A DNA stretch of 21,385 nt from a virus. Below the pieces are notes generated by a model. It did no database searches. It was not told the origin of the DNA and saw nothing but the letters and a program-made list of their open reading frames with translations. Made by a program: the position numbers and the translations under genes. Numbering within the stretch: the first letter of the stretch is position 1; the number at the start of each line of letters is the position of its first letter. This document shows, in pieces, positions 8,527-16,292 of this stretch. The stretch spans positions 1-21,385 of IMG/VR virus record IMGVR_UViG_3300032770_000099; one strand, written 5' to 3'.

Positions 8527-8563
8527 GCCCCTGAGCAAGTGGTAATCGCTCGGGGGCCTACTC
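8521..8563 (+). terminator. 16-bp hairpin overlapping the lectin gene stop
   Basis: 8521-8536 pairs with 8548-8563 over 16 positions, with one G-U wobble and an 11-base loop. The stop codon at 8524-8526 lies inside the 5' arm. The sequence after it (TGAAAAG) has no T-run, so it may be a terminator of unusual type, an mRNA-end stabiliser or an RNA switch for the next gene. As a structure it is unambiguous; its function is inferred. Confidence 0.55.
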
Positions 8564-8677
8564 TGAAAAGCAATAGACCCGATAGTAGGCCTAATAAGAT
8601 GGGATGGGTGGGGTATACCCGACGATGAGCCGTGGGATAAACCAGGGCTCTGGTACAAGTTTAACTACAGAAAGCCT

Positions 8678-10048
8678 GTGGGGTGGCCTGCGTATCCGAT
8701 AGTAGGCGGTACCAAGTTCGGATGCTGGTCTAACGACGTAATATTTCCGGTCGACACGCAATCGATTGTGGACTCGGAAATATTGATGGCCGCGCGGTCC
8801 GGCATATCGTGGTTCTTCGACTATTTCCCCCCGCTGTCCGCTATCGCCCCATATACATCGGAGGCCTCGAAGCAGAATGCGCCGCTTCGAGCCTACATAG
8901 CGAGCCAATACCACGACAAGATCAAGTTCGCATTAACACTACTTCCGGGGTACTCGTTCGAGCCCAACGCCGACATTTCTAACTACGATCTAGCATCACC
9001 GCAGTGGGCGGCCATCATCGCGGATTTGACATCGCTGTTTTCGGATCCGCAATATGTCCGATTCAATGGCATGCCGGTCGTGTTCTTTTTCGGTGTCATG
9101 ACGACGTCTACGAACATGTCCCTGGCGCGCTACAACGACATCGTCGCTGCGGCAGGAGGCGCGATGTTCGCGATCTCCGCCGGGCACTCTAACAGCACGG
9201 CTAGTACCTACAGCATGGCCGGAGAAACGGTATACGGGCCCGATCCGAACTTACCGTCGGGTTCGGCGCGGCATCCGTTCTCCACCATGTTTTCGGCCGA
9301 TCAAGTAGACTGGCCCGGCATATTGGGGCGGTACACATGCGTATCGTGGGGCTTCCAAAACGACCGAAGACCCATACAAGTTACCGCCTATATAGATGAG
9401 CCGACTCAACCTGAACTGATCCGATCACTCCGCAGTTCACTGTCGTTTAGCGGAAACGTTCTTACTTGCATATACAGTTGGGACGAGATCTCAGAAGGCG
9501 GCGGCATGCTGTCAGCGCAAGAGACGGCCCCAGAAACGGGTTATTCGCGCTATCTCGACGCGGTAGGTTGGGAGACAGGAAAAGTCCCAATACCGACGTC
9601 ATATACTTACTATTGCAGCCTATCCAATGCCGGCGGCGCTGTGGCGCATTCTGGCACCGGATGGGTTACAGCCGGGCCGACTCCCGGCGCCACGAACGAC
9701 GGATCGCAAATTGACGGGGCGTACGACTATGATGAAGAGACGTCATCGACTGCCGGCGATTCAATTACATTTACCGGTGAGAAGTCTTGGAGGATCATGA
9801 TAACAGGGACGACCAGCCCTGATGTCGGACAGTTTTCTGTGTCTCTTGACGGTAACGCCCCTGTGACCGTGGATCCCTATACACCTTCGGGCACTACGCG
9901 CAACGCGCATCTTTGGGATTCTGGGTTGTTGGACAGCGCAGATCATACCGTTGTCATGACGGTACTCGGCACCAAGAATCCGAGCAGTTCGAGCGTTCAG
10001 GTCCGCCTGGACGCCGTAATTCACGTTTTCAACCCCGCTCTAATTTGA
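8678..10048 (+). CDS. GH99-like (GH71/99-type) glycoside hydrolase with C-terminal Gal-binding-like domain; true N-terminus probably near 8599
   Basis: From GTG 8678 the protein has 456 residues. Residues 6-300 resemble GH99-like barrels: IVDSEILMAARSGISWFFDYF (30-50), FNGMPVVFFFG (129-139) and YSWDEISEGG (266-275), the counterpart of the WNE-x-x-EG motif. Residues 315-452 look like a Gal-binding or CBM-type sandwich (GDSITFTG, VSLDGNAPVTVDPY, LWDSGLLDSADHTV). GTG 8678 is unlikely to be the true start: the same frame upstream reads WDGWGIPDDEPWDKPGLWY, but no ATG, GTG or TTG lies between TGA 8564-8566 and 8678. Removing one G from GGGG at 8610-8613 would join ATG 8599 (with GTAGG nine bases before it) to this frame. 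The gene probably cleaves host-surface glycans; its substrate is unknown. Confidence 0.7.
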   Translation: MGWPAYPIVGGTKFGCWSNDVIFPVDTQSIVDSEILMAARSGISWFFDYFPPLSAIAPYTSEASKQNAPLRAYIASQYHDKIKFALTLLPGYSFEPNADISNYDLASPQWAAIIADLTSLFSDPQYVRFNGMPVVFFFGVMTTSTNMSLARYNDIVAAAGGAMFAISAGHSNSTASTYSMAGETVYGPDPNLPSGSARHPFSTMFSADQVDWPGILGRYTCVSWGFQNDRRPIQVTAYIDEPTQPELIRSLRSSLSFSGNVLTCIYSWDEISEGGGMLSAQETAPETGYSRYLDAVGWETGKVPIPTSYTYYCSLSNAGGAVAHSGTGWVTAGPTPGATNDGSQIDGAYDYDEETSSTAGDSITFTGEKSWRIMITGTTSPDVGQFSVSLDGNAPVTVDPYTPSGTTRNAHLWDSGLLDSADHTVVMTVLGTKNPSSSSVQVRLDAVIHVFNPALI

Positions 10049-10072
10049 CGGAGAAGCGAGGTTCGTCTCAAC

Positions 10073-10942
10073 ATGTCCTTCGTAATCGGCAAAGGGAGAT
10101 ACGCCACTCAAACGTATGCGGAGCGCAGTCTACCTGGCGGAGGGGGCGGTACCGGTACGACCGGATCGGCTGGGCCGACCGGCGCGACGGGCCCTACCGG
10201 ATCAACGGGGCCGCCCGGGGCGGCTACGAATACGGGCGCTACAGGCCCGACCGGAGCGATCGGCAGCACAGGCCCTGGCGGCGGCGCGGCGAACACTGGC
10301 TCTACGGGGCCTACCGGTCCAGCCGGTAGCACTGGCGCGACTGGCGCCTTCGGGACCGGGAGCACCGGAGCAACCGGCCCCACTGGGTTTACCGGAGACG
10401 TCGGCCCTACCGGACCGGCGAGCACAGTAACAGGACCTTCGGGCGCCACGGGCAGCACAGGGGTACAAGGGCCTACCGGTATGACCGGGCCCTCGGGCGC
10501 AACAGGCCCGACGGGATCATTCGGCCCCACCGGCGTGACAGGCGCTACAGGCCCCGAGATTGGACCTGTATACGGTCCGACGAACATTAACACCAACAGC
10601 GCTGCCGCCACGCCGGTCGTAACCATCCCGCTATCCGACAACACCGTATACAGAATCTACGCCTATTTCGAAGCGGTAGACGTGCCCGGGAACAAGGCGG
10701 AGTGGATCTCCTATCTGACCTACTACCGCATCAACGGCGGCGCTCCGACACAGCTCGGTACGGATAAAGGGCCCGCACCCGTCAGCAACATCAACACTTC
10801 ATTGTTAATCGGCAACTGGATAACAACCACTGTTTTCGGCAACAACCTAGTTTTCTCTTACGTGACGTCCAGCGCGGCGCACAGCACGTTGAACTCTATG
10901 GTTTACATAGTGTCAATCCCGCAACCGGCGGCGCCGCCATGA
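10073..10942 (+). CDS. Collagen-like fibre protein, cassette B
   Basis: A protein of 289 residues. The N-terminus [14 protein letters not shown] matches the cassette A fibre, so both may attach to the same virion site. Residues 22-161 are Gly-X-Y triplets rich in G-P-T and G-A-T. The C-terminal head (about 162-289) differs from the other two fibres: [31 protein letters not shown] and [11 protein letters not shown] suggest a small beta-sandwich. GGAG and GAGG lie within 24 bases upstream of ATG 10073. Its stop overlaps the next gene's start (ATGA at 10939-10942). The mix of a shared N-terminus and a different head looks like recombination at the repeat. Confidence 0.8.
   Translation: MSFVIGKGRYATQTYAERSLPGGGGGTGTTGSAGPTGATGPTGSTGPPGAATNTGATGPTGAIGSTGPGGGAANTGSTGPTGPAGSTGATGAFGTGSTGATGPTGFTGDVGPTGPASTVTGPSGATGSTGVQGPTGMTGPSGATGPTGSFGPTGVTGATGPEIGPVYGPTNINTNSAAATPVVTIPLSDNTVYRIYAYFEAVDVPGNKAEWISYLTYYRINGGAPTQLGTDKGPAPVSNINTSLLIGNWITTTVFGNNLVFSYVTSSAAHSTLNSMVYIVSIPQPAAPP
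10136..10555 (+). repeat. Collagen-like Gly-X-Thr triplet region, fibre B
   Basis: About 140 residues of Gly-X-Y triplets with Thr usually in the Y position. It carries the same type of interruption as fibre A ([12 protein letters not shown]; a two-residue triplet in GAFGTGSTG) and one non-repetitive insert near residues 116-121 (ASTVTG). Confidence 0.85.
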
Positions 10943-11697
10943 CGATGAAATACGATTTCATCGAAGTGGTTGGGCTGGAGAAAGCGCCATTCTATCAAAA
11001 GGACGCGCAACCTCTGGCCGTGTACCAGTGCGACAGAAGCAACCTGACTTTCGCGTCCGGGAGCGACGACGGAGATCCGATATTGAACTGGAATCCGGTT
11101 GTCGGAAACACAACCTGCATTCCGAGCAATCAGACATATTTCAGGAATTTCGCCGGAAGGGGCCTAGGATATTCCGCCTCCGGACCGACACCGCCACCGG
11201 ATCAATTTATCTCATACAGTTTCGGCGCTAATCTTACAGGGCCGTTTACATTCGTGATAACTGCGCAGTCGGCTGTCGGCGGAGCGCCCGTAGCAAACGC
11301 GAGGCTGTTTTCTATAGGCAATAACTTAAGCCCTATCTCTCACATAGAGATCGTCTATGGTGCGGCGCACACTACGGCATTGACGTTCGAGCGCGGTGAC
11401 GACGTCGGGAACGTAGATCTAATACCGCTGGGCGACCCCGGCTCTGACCCATTTGTCGTTTATGCGGCATACGATGGGACTAGCTTGTACTGGAGCTTGA
11501 ACGGCGCGCCTATCTCCTCGGCTTTGGCCGTTAGCGGGGCCGTCTCTTTAGACGCCGCAAGATGGGGTATCTACGCGACGAATAACGTTTTGAAATCGCT
11601 CGCTAGTCTCCGCGCCTGGTACGTCGACAACACGTACAGGGATCCGGTTCAAGCGACCTCATTGATACGCTACTACTGCCGCCAAATAGGCCTGTGA
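10939..11697 (+). CDS. LamG-like lectin protein, cassette B
   Basis: A protein of 252 residues, started by the ATGA overlap with fibre B. After about 25 residues ([16 protein letters not shown]) it looks like a single concanavalin-type beta-sandwich: [57 protein letters not shown] and RWGIYATNN. The end, [13 protein letters not shown], resembles the final strand of phage LamG domains. No signal peptide is present, as expected for a virion protein. A carbohydrate-binding role alongside its fibre is inferred. The next gene begins immediately after its stop. Confidence 0.7.
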   Translation: MTMKYDFIEVVGLEKAPFYQKDAQPLAVYQCDRSNLTFASGSDDGDPILNWNPVVGNTTCIPSNQTYFRNFAGRGLGYSASGPTPPPDQFISYSFGANLTGPFTFVITAQSAVGGAPVANARLFSIGNNLSPISHIEIVYGAAHTTALTFERGDDVGNVDLIPLGDPGSDPFVVYAAYDGTSLYWSLNGAPISSALAVSGAVSLDAARWGIYATNNVLKSLASLRAWYVDNTYRDPVQATSLIRYYCRQIGL

Positions 11698-12369
11698 ATG
11701 TCCACGTACTTGCTAGCGCTGCCAGGGATCCAGACCGTCACTCCGACGTTTTTGCGCGGGCTTGTCGATCTGTCTGCACGGCACGGGTGGGATCCGAACG
11801 GCATCGCGCTGGTCATCAGTGAAGAGAGCGGTTTCAATCCGGCGGCGAAGAATCCAAACGGTTCGGCGAGTGGCTTGATCCAGTTCATCGAATCGACGGC
11901 GAACCGTCTGGGCACGACGACGGCCCAGATCCGCGCCATGACCGCCGAGCAGCAGCTCCCGCTCGTCGAACGCTTTTTTGCGTCGACACTCGGTCGTAAG
12001 ATCCCGCAACAGATCGAAGACTACGTGCTCGCGTCATTCGGCCAAGCGAACCTCATCGGCGCGCCCGATAGCACTGTCATGTTCGCTGCCGGCTCGCCCG
12101 AGTACGCCGCCAATCAAACCTTCGATTCGAACGGCAAAGGCGCCATCACCGTCGGCGACGTGCGCGCGCACATGCGCGCTGTGTTGAGCCACGCGAATGG
12201 CGTCGTCGAAGTGCCTGATAGCAGCTACGCGTTCGAGCTCGTCTCGTCGCCCAAAAAGCCGGAAGGGGCGCCCGTACTCGCGACGATTGCCGTTCTCGGC
12301 ATGACGGCGATCGCTGGATATGTCGCATGGAACCGCAACGTTTTTAGACGATCGCATCCGATGCATTGA
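11698..12369 (+). CDS. SLT-type lytic transglycosylase with C-terminal membrane helix
   Basis: A protein of 223 residues. [14 protein letters not shown] (40-53) carries the catalytic Glu of SLT/GH23 lytic transglycosylases, and [10 protein letters not shown] (58-67) is the second family motif. These enzymes cut the MurNAc-GlcNAc bond of peptidoglycan. Residues 143-154 ([12 protein letters not shown]) resemble an EF-hand/dockerin-type calcium loop, although Lys at position 5 is unusual. A hydrophobic helix (191-209) followed by a basic tail lies at the C-terminus. ATG 11698 directly follows the previous TGA. No in-frame ATA codon is seen, unlike the lectin genes on both sides, so the gene may have a different origin from its neighbours. 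A virion-borne enzyme for DNA entry, or a role in lysis, are both possible. Confidence 0.8.
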   Translation: MSTYLLALPGIQTVTPTFLRGLVDLSARHGWDPNGIALVISEESGFNPAAKNPNGSASGLIQFIESTANRLGTTTAQIRAMTAEQQLPLVERFFASTLGRKIPQQIEDYVLASFGQANLIGAPDSTVMFAAGSPEYAANQTFDSNGKGAITVGDVRAHMRAVLSHANGVVEVPDSSYAFELVSSPKKPEGAPVLATIAVLGMTAIAGYVAWNRNVFRRSHPMH

Positions 12370-12398
12370 CCGTTCATGTAGAATCGGAGTTCAAAACG

Positions 12399-14048
12399 AT
12401 GGCTCGAAGTCCAATCACCCGATCGCGTATCGGCCGAATCGAAGAGCTCGCCGAATCTGCTTTGGCCCGACGCGGTACCGGCGGCGGTTCGACTGGGGGG
12501 ACGGGAGGGACCGGCCCGACTGGATCGACAGGCCCCACGGGATCTCCAGGTACGGCTGTCAATACCGGCGCAACCGGTCCGACGGGGCGCACGGGCCCGA
12601 CCGGCAGCTTTGGCCCTACCGGTAATACTGGCAGCCCGGGCGTCACCGGCGCGGGCGGGCCCACCGGTGCGACAGGGCCGATTGGGACAGGTTCGACGGG
12701 CGCCAGCGGCCCTACCGGCGCGGCAGGCGCGCAAGGTTCAACAGGGCCAACCGGTGCCACTGGTGCGGGCGGCACTGGCGCGACAGGGCCAAGCGGCAGT
12801 ATCGGGCCAACGGGGGCCATCGGCGCGACTGGCCCCACCGGAGCCGGCAGCACCGGAGCGCCCGGCGCGACCGGTGCTGGAGGGGCAACCGGCGCAACCG
12901 GGCCGATTGGCACCGGACCTTCCGGTACCACCGGGCCGGCAGGTGCGACAGGCGGCACCGGGCCGACAGGATACACGGGGCCGCCGGGCACGGCGTCCGG
13001 GACCGGAGCGACCGGCCCAACCGGTCCGACCGGCGCAATCGGGACGGGCCCCACCGGACCGGCTGGTGCCGCATCCGCCACCGGTGCGACCGGACCTACA
13101 GGCGCCAGCGGATCCGGCTCGACGGGGGCGATCGGCCCGACCGGCGCGACTGGCCCTAGCTCGACTGGGCCTACAGGCGCCGGCGGCTCGACAGGGGCAG
13201 TCGGTTCGACCGGCCCTACCGGTAGCGGTAACACCGGCGCAACTGGGCCTACCGGAGCTATCGGATCGGCGGCTACGGGGCCCACCGGCGCAACGGGTGC
13301 CGGATCGACGGGGGCTACTGGAAGCGCCGGTGCAGCGGGATCGACCGGCCCTACCGGATCGGGGGCAACCGGCCCGACGGGCCCTACGGGCGCAATCGGG
13401 ACGGGTCCGACCGGCCCCACCGGCGCTGCCGGATCGGCCGGGAACACCGGGCCGACGGGTTCGACCGGAGCGGGCGCGACAGGCGCGACGGGGCCGACCG
13501 GCTCTCAGGGGACAACCGGTCCGACCGGCTCAGGGGTAGGAGGCGCAACCGGCGCTACGGGGCCGACCGGCGCAACGGGTTCGACAGGGGCGGGCGCAAC
13601 CGGCGTGACCGGTCCGACCGGAACGACGGGTCCGACCGGCTCGGCGGGAAGCGCCACCAACACCGGCGCGACCGGGCCTACTGGTGCAACCGGCGCTGGC
13701 GCGACAGGCCCAACGGGGGCAACCGGGCCCTCGTCTATCGTCAACGAGGTCAATGACGGCAACTCGGGCACAGCGCTTACCGTCAATTTTACCACAGGAC
13801 CCAATCACGTCACGACGGTTACGGGAAATTGCACATTCACGTTTACGGCCCCCACAAACAGCAGACACGTCCAAGTCAGATTGGTTTACGGGGGCGCCGG
13901 AGGATATACGCTCACATGGCCGGCGTCGGTAAAGTGGGCGGCAGGCGCGCAACCATCTTGGGTCACCACGGTAGGTGCGGTGAACATAGCGTCGTTTTAC
14001 TACGATGGGACGAACTATTGGGGCGCCGGAACAACAGGGTTCGCATGA
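12399..14048 (+). CDS. Long collagen-like fibre protein, cassette C
   Basis: At 549 residues this is the longest of the three fibres. Its N-terminus ([20 protein letters not shown]) differs from fibres A and B apart from the first three residues, which suggests another attachment mode. Residues 26-446 are Gly-X-Y triplets, about 140 of them. Residues 447-549 form a head homologous to that of fibre A ([34 protein letters not shown]). I use ATG 12399 because GGAG at 12386-12389 precedes it by nine bases and the product then begins like fibre A; TTG 12366 overlaps the previous gene and lacks support. The stop overlaps the GH16-like gene (ATGA at 14045-14048). Confidence 0.8.
   Translation: MARSPITRSRIGRIEELAESALARRGTGGGSTGGTGGTGPTGSTGPTGSPGTAVNTGATGPTGRTGPTGSFGPTGNTGSPGVTGAGGPTGATGPIGTGSTGASGPTGAAGAQGSTGPTGATGAGGTGATGPSGSIGPTGAIGATGPTGAGSTGAPGATGAGGATGATGPIGTGPSGTTGPAGATGGTGPTGYTGPPGTASGTGATGPTGPTGAIGTGPTGPAGAASATGATGPTGASGSGSTGAIGPTGATGPSSTGPTGAGGSTGAVGSTGPTGSGNTGATGPTGAIGSAATGPTGATGAGSTGATGSAGAAGSTGPTGSGATGPTGPTGAIGTGPTGPTGAAGSAGNTGPTGSTGAGATGATGPTGSQGTTGPTGSGVGGATGATGPTGATGSTGAGATGVTGPTGTTGPTGSAGSATNTGATGPTGATGAGATGPTGATGPSSIVNEVNDGNSGTALTVNFTTGPNHVTTVTGNCTFTFTAPTNSRHVQVRLVYGGAGGYTLTWPASVKWAAGAQPSWVTTVGAVNIASFYYDGTNYWGAGTTGFA
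12474..13736 (+). repeat. Collagen-like Gly-X-Thr triplet region, fibre C
   Basis: About 420 residues of Gly-X-Y repeat, expected to give a rod of roughly 120 nm at the usual rise of a collagen helix (about 0.29 nm per residue). The [17 protein letters not shown]-type and GAIGTGPTG interruptions seen in fibres A and B recur several times. Synonymous codon mixing is strong. Confidence 0.85.
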
Positions 14049-14806
14049 ACAAGATACTCACGCTAGCGTTGTTTTTGATCGGATGTACTGGGCAGCCGTC
14101 CAACATCGGCGGCACACACAACAGCCTAACGCTGTCGAGGCGGATCTGGTACGGCTTCGATTTGATCGATTCGGATTGGGCGATCATCAACAGGATCCCC
14201 GATATAGCAAACGGAGAGCAGCAGTATTACTTAGCTAGTAACGTTACGCTGTCCGGCGGCCTGTTGAATCTCACTGTCAAAAGTGACACTTCGCAACCGG
14301 GTTACTCATACACATCGGGATTGTCGTTCTGGAACACGTTTTCTTTTCAGTACGGAGATTTGCGGATTCGCGCCAAATTTACAGGCGGCGCAGGACCGTG
14401 GCCTACCATATGGATGTTGGGGCAACCGTGCCAATCGGAGTTCCATACGGATCCTGATGCGCCCCCCTGCGACACGGGCGGAGGCGGCGAGATAGACATA
14501 GCAGAGATACTAAGCAGCAATCTGACGCACGTGAATCAACAGATCCATGTGTCCGGGGACAATTCCGGTTGCTACCCGAGCACTTCAGACGTCAGCACGA
14601 ATTGGCACACCTATGGGTTGAACTGGACAGCCGGATCGCTGGTCTATCTGATCGACGGGGCGGTTACATGCACGGTTACCACTTCGGTGCCGAACTTCCC
14701 GATGTTTTTGATCTTGAACGTCGCACTTGGCGGTAGCGGCGGGACGATCAACCCGGCAACGCTTCCGCAGACAATGCAAGTGTCGTCAGTAACACTAGTG
14801 CAATGA
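14045..14806 (+). CDS. GH16-like glycan hydrolase with lipoprotein signal peptide
   Basis: A protein of 253 residues starting at the ATGA overlap with fibre C. The N-terminus [14 protein letters not shown] is a lipoprotein signal: a basic start, a hydrophobic core and a lipobox L-I-G-C with Cys14. Residues 35-250 are a GH16-type jelly roll: GDLRIRAKF (104-112), GPWPTIWML (117-125), the catalytic E-I-D-I-A-E at 149-154 with both acids, [10 protein letters not shown] (188-197) and [11 protein letters not shown] (220-230). GH16 enzymes cleave beta-1,3/1,4-glucans, agars and carrageenans; the substrate here cannot be told. A secreted, lipid-anchored enzyme is odd among virion genes: it might be shown on the lysogen's surface, or the signal may be a relic of transfer from a bacterium. 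Confidence 0.8.
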   Translation: MNKILTLALFLIGCTGQPSNIGGTHNSLTLSRRIWYGFDLIDSDWAIINRIPDIANGEQQYYLASNVTLSGGLLNLTVKSDTSQPGYSYTSGLSFWNTFSFQYGDLRIRAKFTGGAGPWPTIWMLGQPCQSEFHTDPDAPPCDTGGGGEIDIAEILSSNLTHVNQQIHVSGDNSGCYPSTSDVSTNWHTYGLNWTAGSLVYLIDGAVTCTVTTSVPNFPMFLILNVALGGSGGTINPATLPQTMQVSSVTLVQ

Positions 14807-14807
14807 C

Positions 14808-15491
14808 ATGTCCGTTCTATCGACCTCTACGGCCAACTACTTGTCCAGAGGGGCGACGTTTCCATCCGGAAGCGCCGATTTTACATTAGGTTGCTGGTGC
14901 AGAGTTAACTCCTACGCAACCTCGTTTACCCAAGTGTTCGGCGTTTCCAATGGGGCCGGCAACGGTTTTGGTTGCGATACCGCCGAAATACTCGCCACAG
15001 ACTTGTGCGTATTCATATACAATGGGGCTAACTTTCCGGTCGCTATAGCGTCAGGAAGTTACACGGGTTGGGTATGGTTCGCTATCGTGCACGTCGGCGG
15101 CACGAATGTGTACACTGTATATTGGCGTAAAGAAGGCCAATCTGTGCTATCCAGCTCTCCGCAAAACGTGGGCGGTGAGATAACCGGGTTCACGAACTTC
15201 AATGTTTTCTGGGACGGTGGCGGACCCGCCGTCAACACGAACATACGCAGTTTCTTCGTACAGACGACAGCGATGTCGGCCGCAACGCTCTTGGCGGTCT
15301 CTCAGAACTTAATAGCTCCATCCGGAACGAACGATACCTACTTGGATCTGGCTAACGCTACCAGCCCAGGAACCAACACCGGAACAGGCGGCAACTTCAC
15401 TGTTCATGGGACGCTCACTACCGATCCGAGCGATCCAGATCCGGAGCTGTTCCCAGGAGCCATGCTTTTCGCGGCCGGCACGACGTCGTGA
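14808..15491 (+). CDS. LamG-like lectin protein, cassette C
   Basis: A protein of 227 residues beginning one base after the GH16-like stop. The pattern fits a concanavalin/LamG-type sandwich: NYLSRGATFPSGSADFTLGCWCRV (two typical first strands), WVWFAIVHVGGTNVYTVYWR, FTNFNVFWDGG and RSFFVQTTAMSAATL. The end (about 180-227) is a low-complexity tail rich in Gly, Thr, Asp and Pro. No signal peptide is present. Carbohydrate binding next to fibre C and the GH16-like enzyme is an inference from fold and position. Confidence 0.65.
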   Translation: MSVLSTSTANYLSRGATFPSGSADFTLGCWCRVNSYATSFTQVFGVSNGAGNGFGCDTAEILATDLCVFIYNGANFPVAIASGSYTGWVWFAIVHVGGTNVYTVYWRKEGQSVLSSSPQNVGGEITGFTNFNVFWDGGGPAVNTNIRSFFVQTTAMSAATLLAVSQNLIAPSGTNDTYLDLANATSPGTNTGTGGNFTVHGTLTTDPSDPDPELFPGAMLFAAGTTS

Positions 15492-15503
15492 CCCTGAGTA
15501 AAA

Positions 15504-16214
15504 ATGTCTACAGTTACGTTTCGGTCGGCAACGGATAGCGGGCTAGGGGACAATAAAACCGTCACCCCGGGCACAATCGTGGACGGGGACACCATCGTGC
15601 TAGTGGCGTGGTACTACAACGACAACACGAGCACTACGCCGGGGACCGTGACATGCACCCCTCCGGCCGGATTTACGAGCCGGCTCAAAACCACGTACAA
15701 CTTCGTCTGCGCTGGCGCTGTGTCTGACTTGCAGATCAATGTAGAAGTGTTCACCAAGTTGGCGGCCAGCGAGAGCGGCGACTATACCGTAACTGTGAGC
15801 GACAACGACGCCGGAGCCTCGGCGTACACCAACTTGGGATGCATCGTGTTCAGCGGTGCCGGCAAAAGCGCACCCATCGTGGCGACGTCGCACAATAGCG
15901 GTGGCCCCTCTTCGAGTTCGAGCACGGCCACTGGAACGGGGATCACCGTCCCGTTGAATTCGTCTCAGCTACTTTGGATATTCGGCGGATACGACAACGA
16001 CGCGACGCTGCCCAGCGGAATGACAGCCAGGTTGACAGACGTGGACGGCGTCAACAGCATCGCCACGCTAGCCGTAGACGCCGGAGCTACGGGCGACAAG
16101 ACGGCGACTGTCGCGGGCGAGACGCTTCAACAGAACGGATGGATCGCGCAGCTTATCGCGTTGACCGGTGACGGTGCGACCAGTCTTTTCTTCGGATCGG
16201 GCACGGTCCAATAA
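15504..16214 (+). CDS. Beta-rich phage-type structural protein of unknown function
   Basis: I do not recognise this 236-residue protein by name. It is rich in Thr, Ser, Gly and Val, with alternating beta-type strands (GTIVDGDTIVLVAWYY, YTVTVSDNDAG, LGCIVFSGAGK, QLLWIFGGYDND, WIAQLIALTGDGA) and a Ser-rich linker near residues 133-140. Phage and prophage proteins of this general type often sit among tail-fibre genes. It closes cassette C: a 7-bp hairpin follows its stop at 16224-16241. It starts 12 bases after the previous stop, with only a weak TGAG as ribosome site. Confidence 0.6.
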   Translation: MSTVTFRSATDSGLGDNKTVTPGTIVDGDTIVLVAWYYNDNTSTTPGTVTCTPPAGFTSRLKTTYNFVCAGAVSDLQINVEVFTKLAASESGDYTVTVSDNDAGASAYTNLGCIVFSGAGKSAPIVATSHNSGGPSSSSSTATGTGITVPLNSSQLLWIFGGYDNDATLPSGMTARLTDVDGVNSIATLAVDAGATGDKTATVAGETLQQNGWIAQLIALTGDGATSLFFGSGTVQ

Positions 16215-16223
16215 GAGGAAAAA

Positions 16224-16241
16224 CCGCGAAGATTTTCGCGG
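16224..16241 (+). terminator. 7-bp GC-rich hairpin, probable end of the fibre operon
   Basis: CCGCGAA (16224-16230) pairs perfectly with TTCGCGG (16235-16241) around GATT, nine bases after the stop of the preceding gene. No T-run follows. Together with a TAnnnT box at 16281, it marks a likely transcription boundary in the 78-base gap. Confidence 0.5.
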
Positions 16242-16280
16242 CCGTGCGCGCGAATCCACCGATTCTCGCATGGGCGGTGA

Positions 16281-16286
16281 TAGACT
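16281..16286 (+). promoter_or_regulatory. Candidate leaderless -10 box (TAGACT)
   Basis: TAGACT at 16281-16286 stands six bases before ATG 16293. It matches the TAnnnT-plus-short-gap arrangement seen before 1119, 20821 and the integrase start. No convincing -35 and no Shine-Dalgarno sequence are visible. Confidence 0.35.
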
Positions 16287-16292
16287 TCCGGT

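Noticed and set aside
12366-12398. TTG start for fibre C
   Set aside because: It overlaps the preceding stop without a ribosome site; ATG 12399 has GGAG nine bases upstream and yields an N-terminus starting like fibre A.
12374-13447. Long antisense frame rich in PVGPVAPV
   Set aside because: It is the mirror of the G-X-T repeat, where high GC and periodicity remove stops. The same holds for the antisense frames at 137-631, 6974-7330 and 10108-10644.
13829-14044. Upstream extension of the GH16-like gene
   Set aside because: It overlaps the head of fibre C in another frame; ATG 14045 gives a clean lipoprotein signal and an ATGA overlap.
6684-16214. Diversity-generating retroelement target in the lectin-like genes
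   Set aside because: No reverse transcriptase, template repeat or variable repeat pair was seen in the window; the lectin-like genes have distinct 3' ends.
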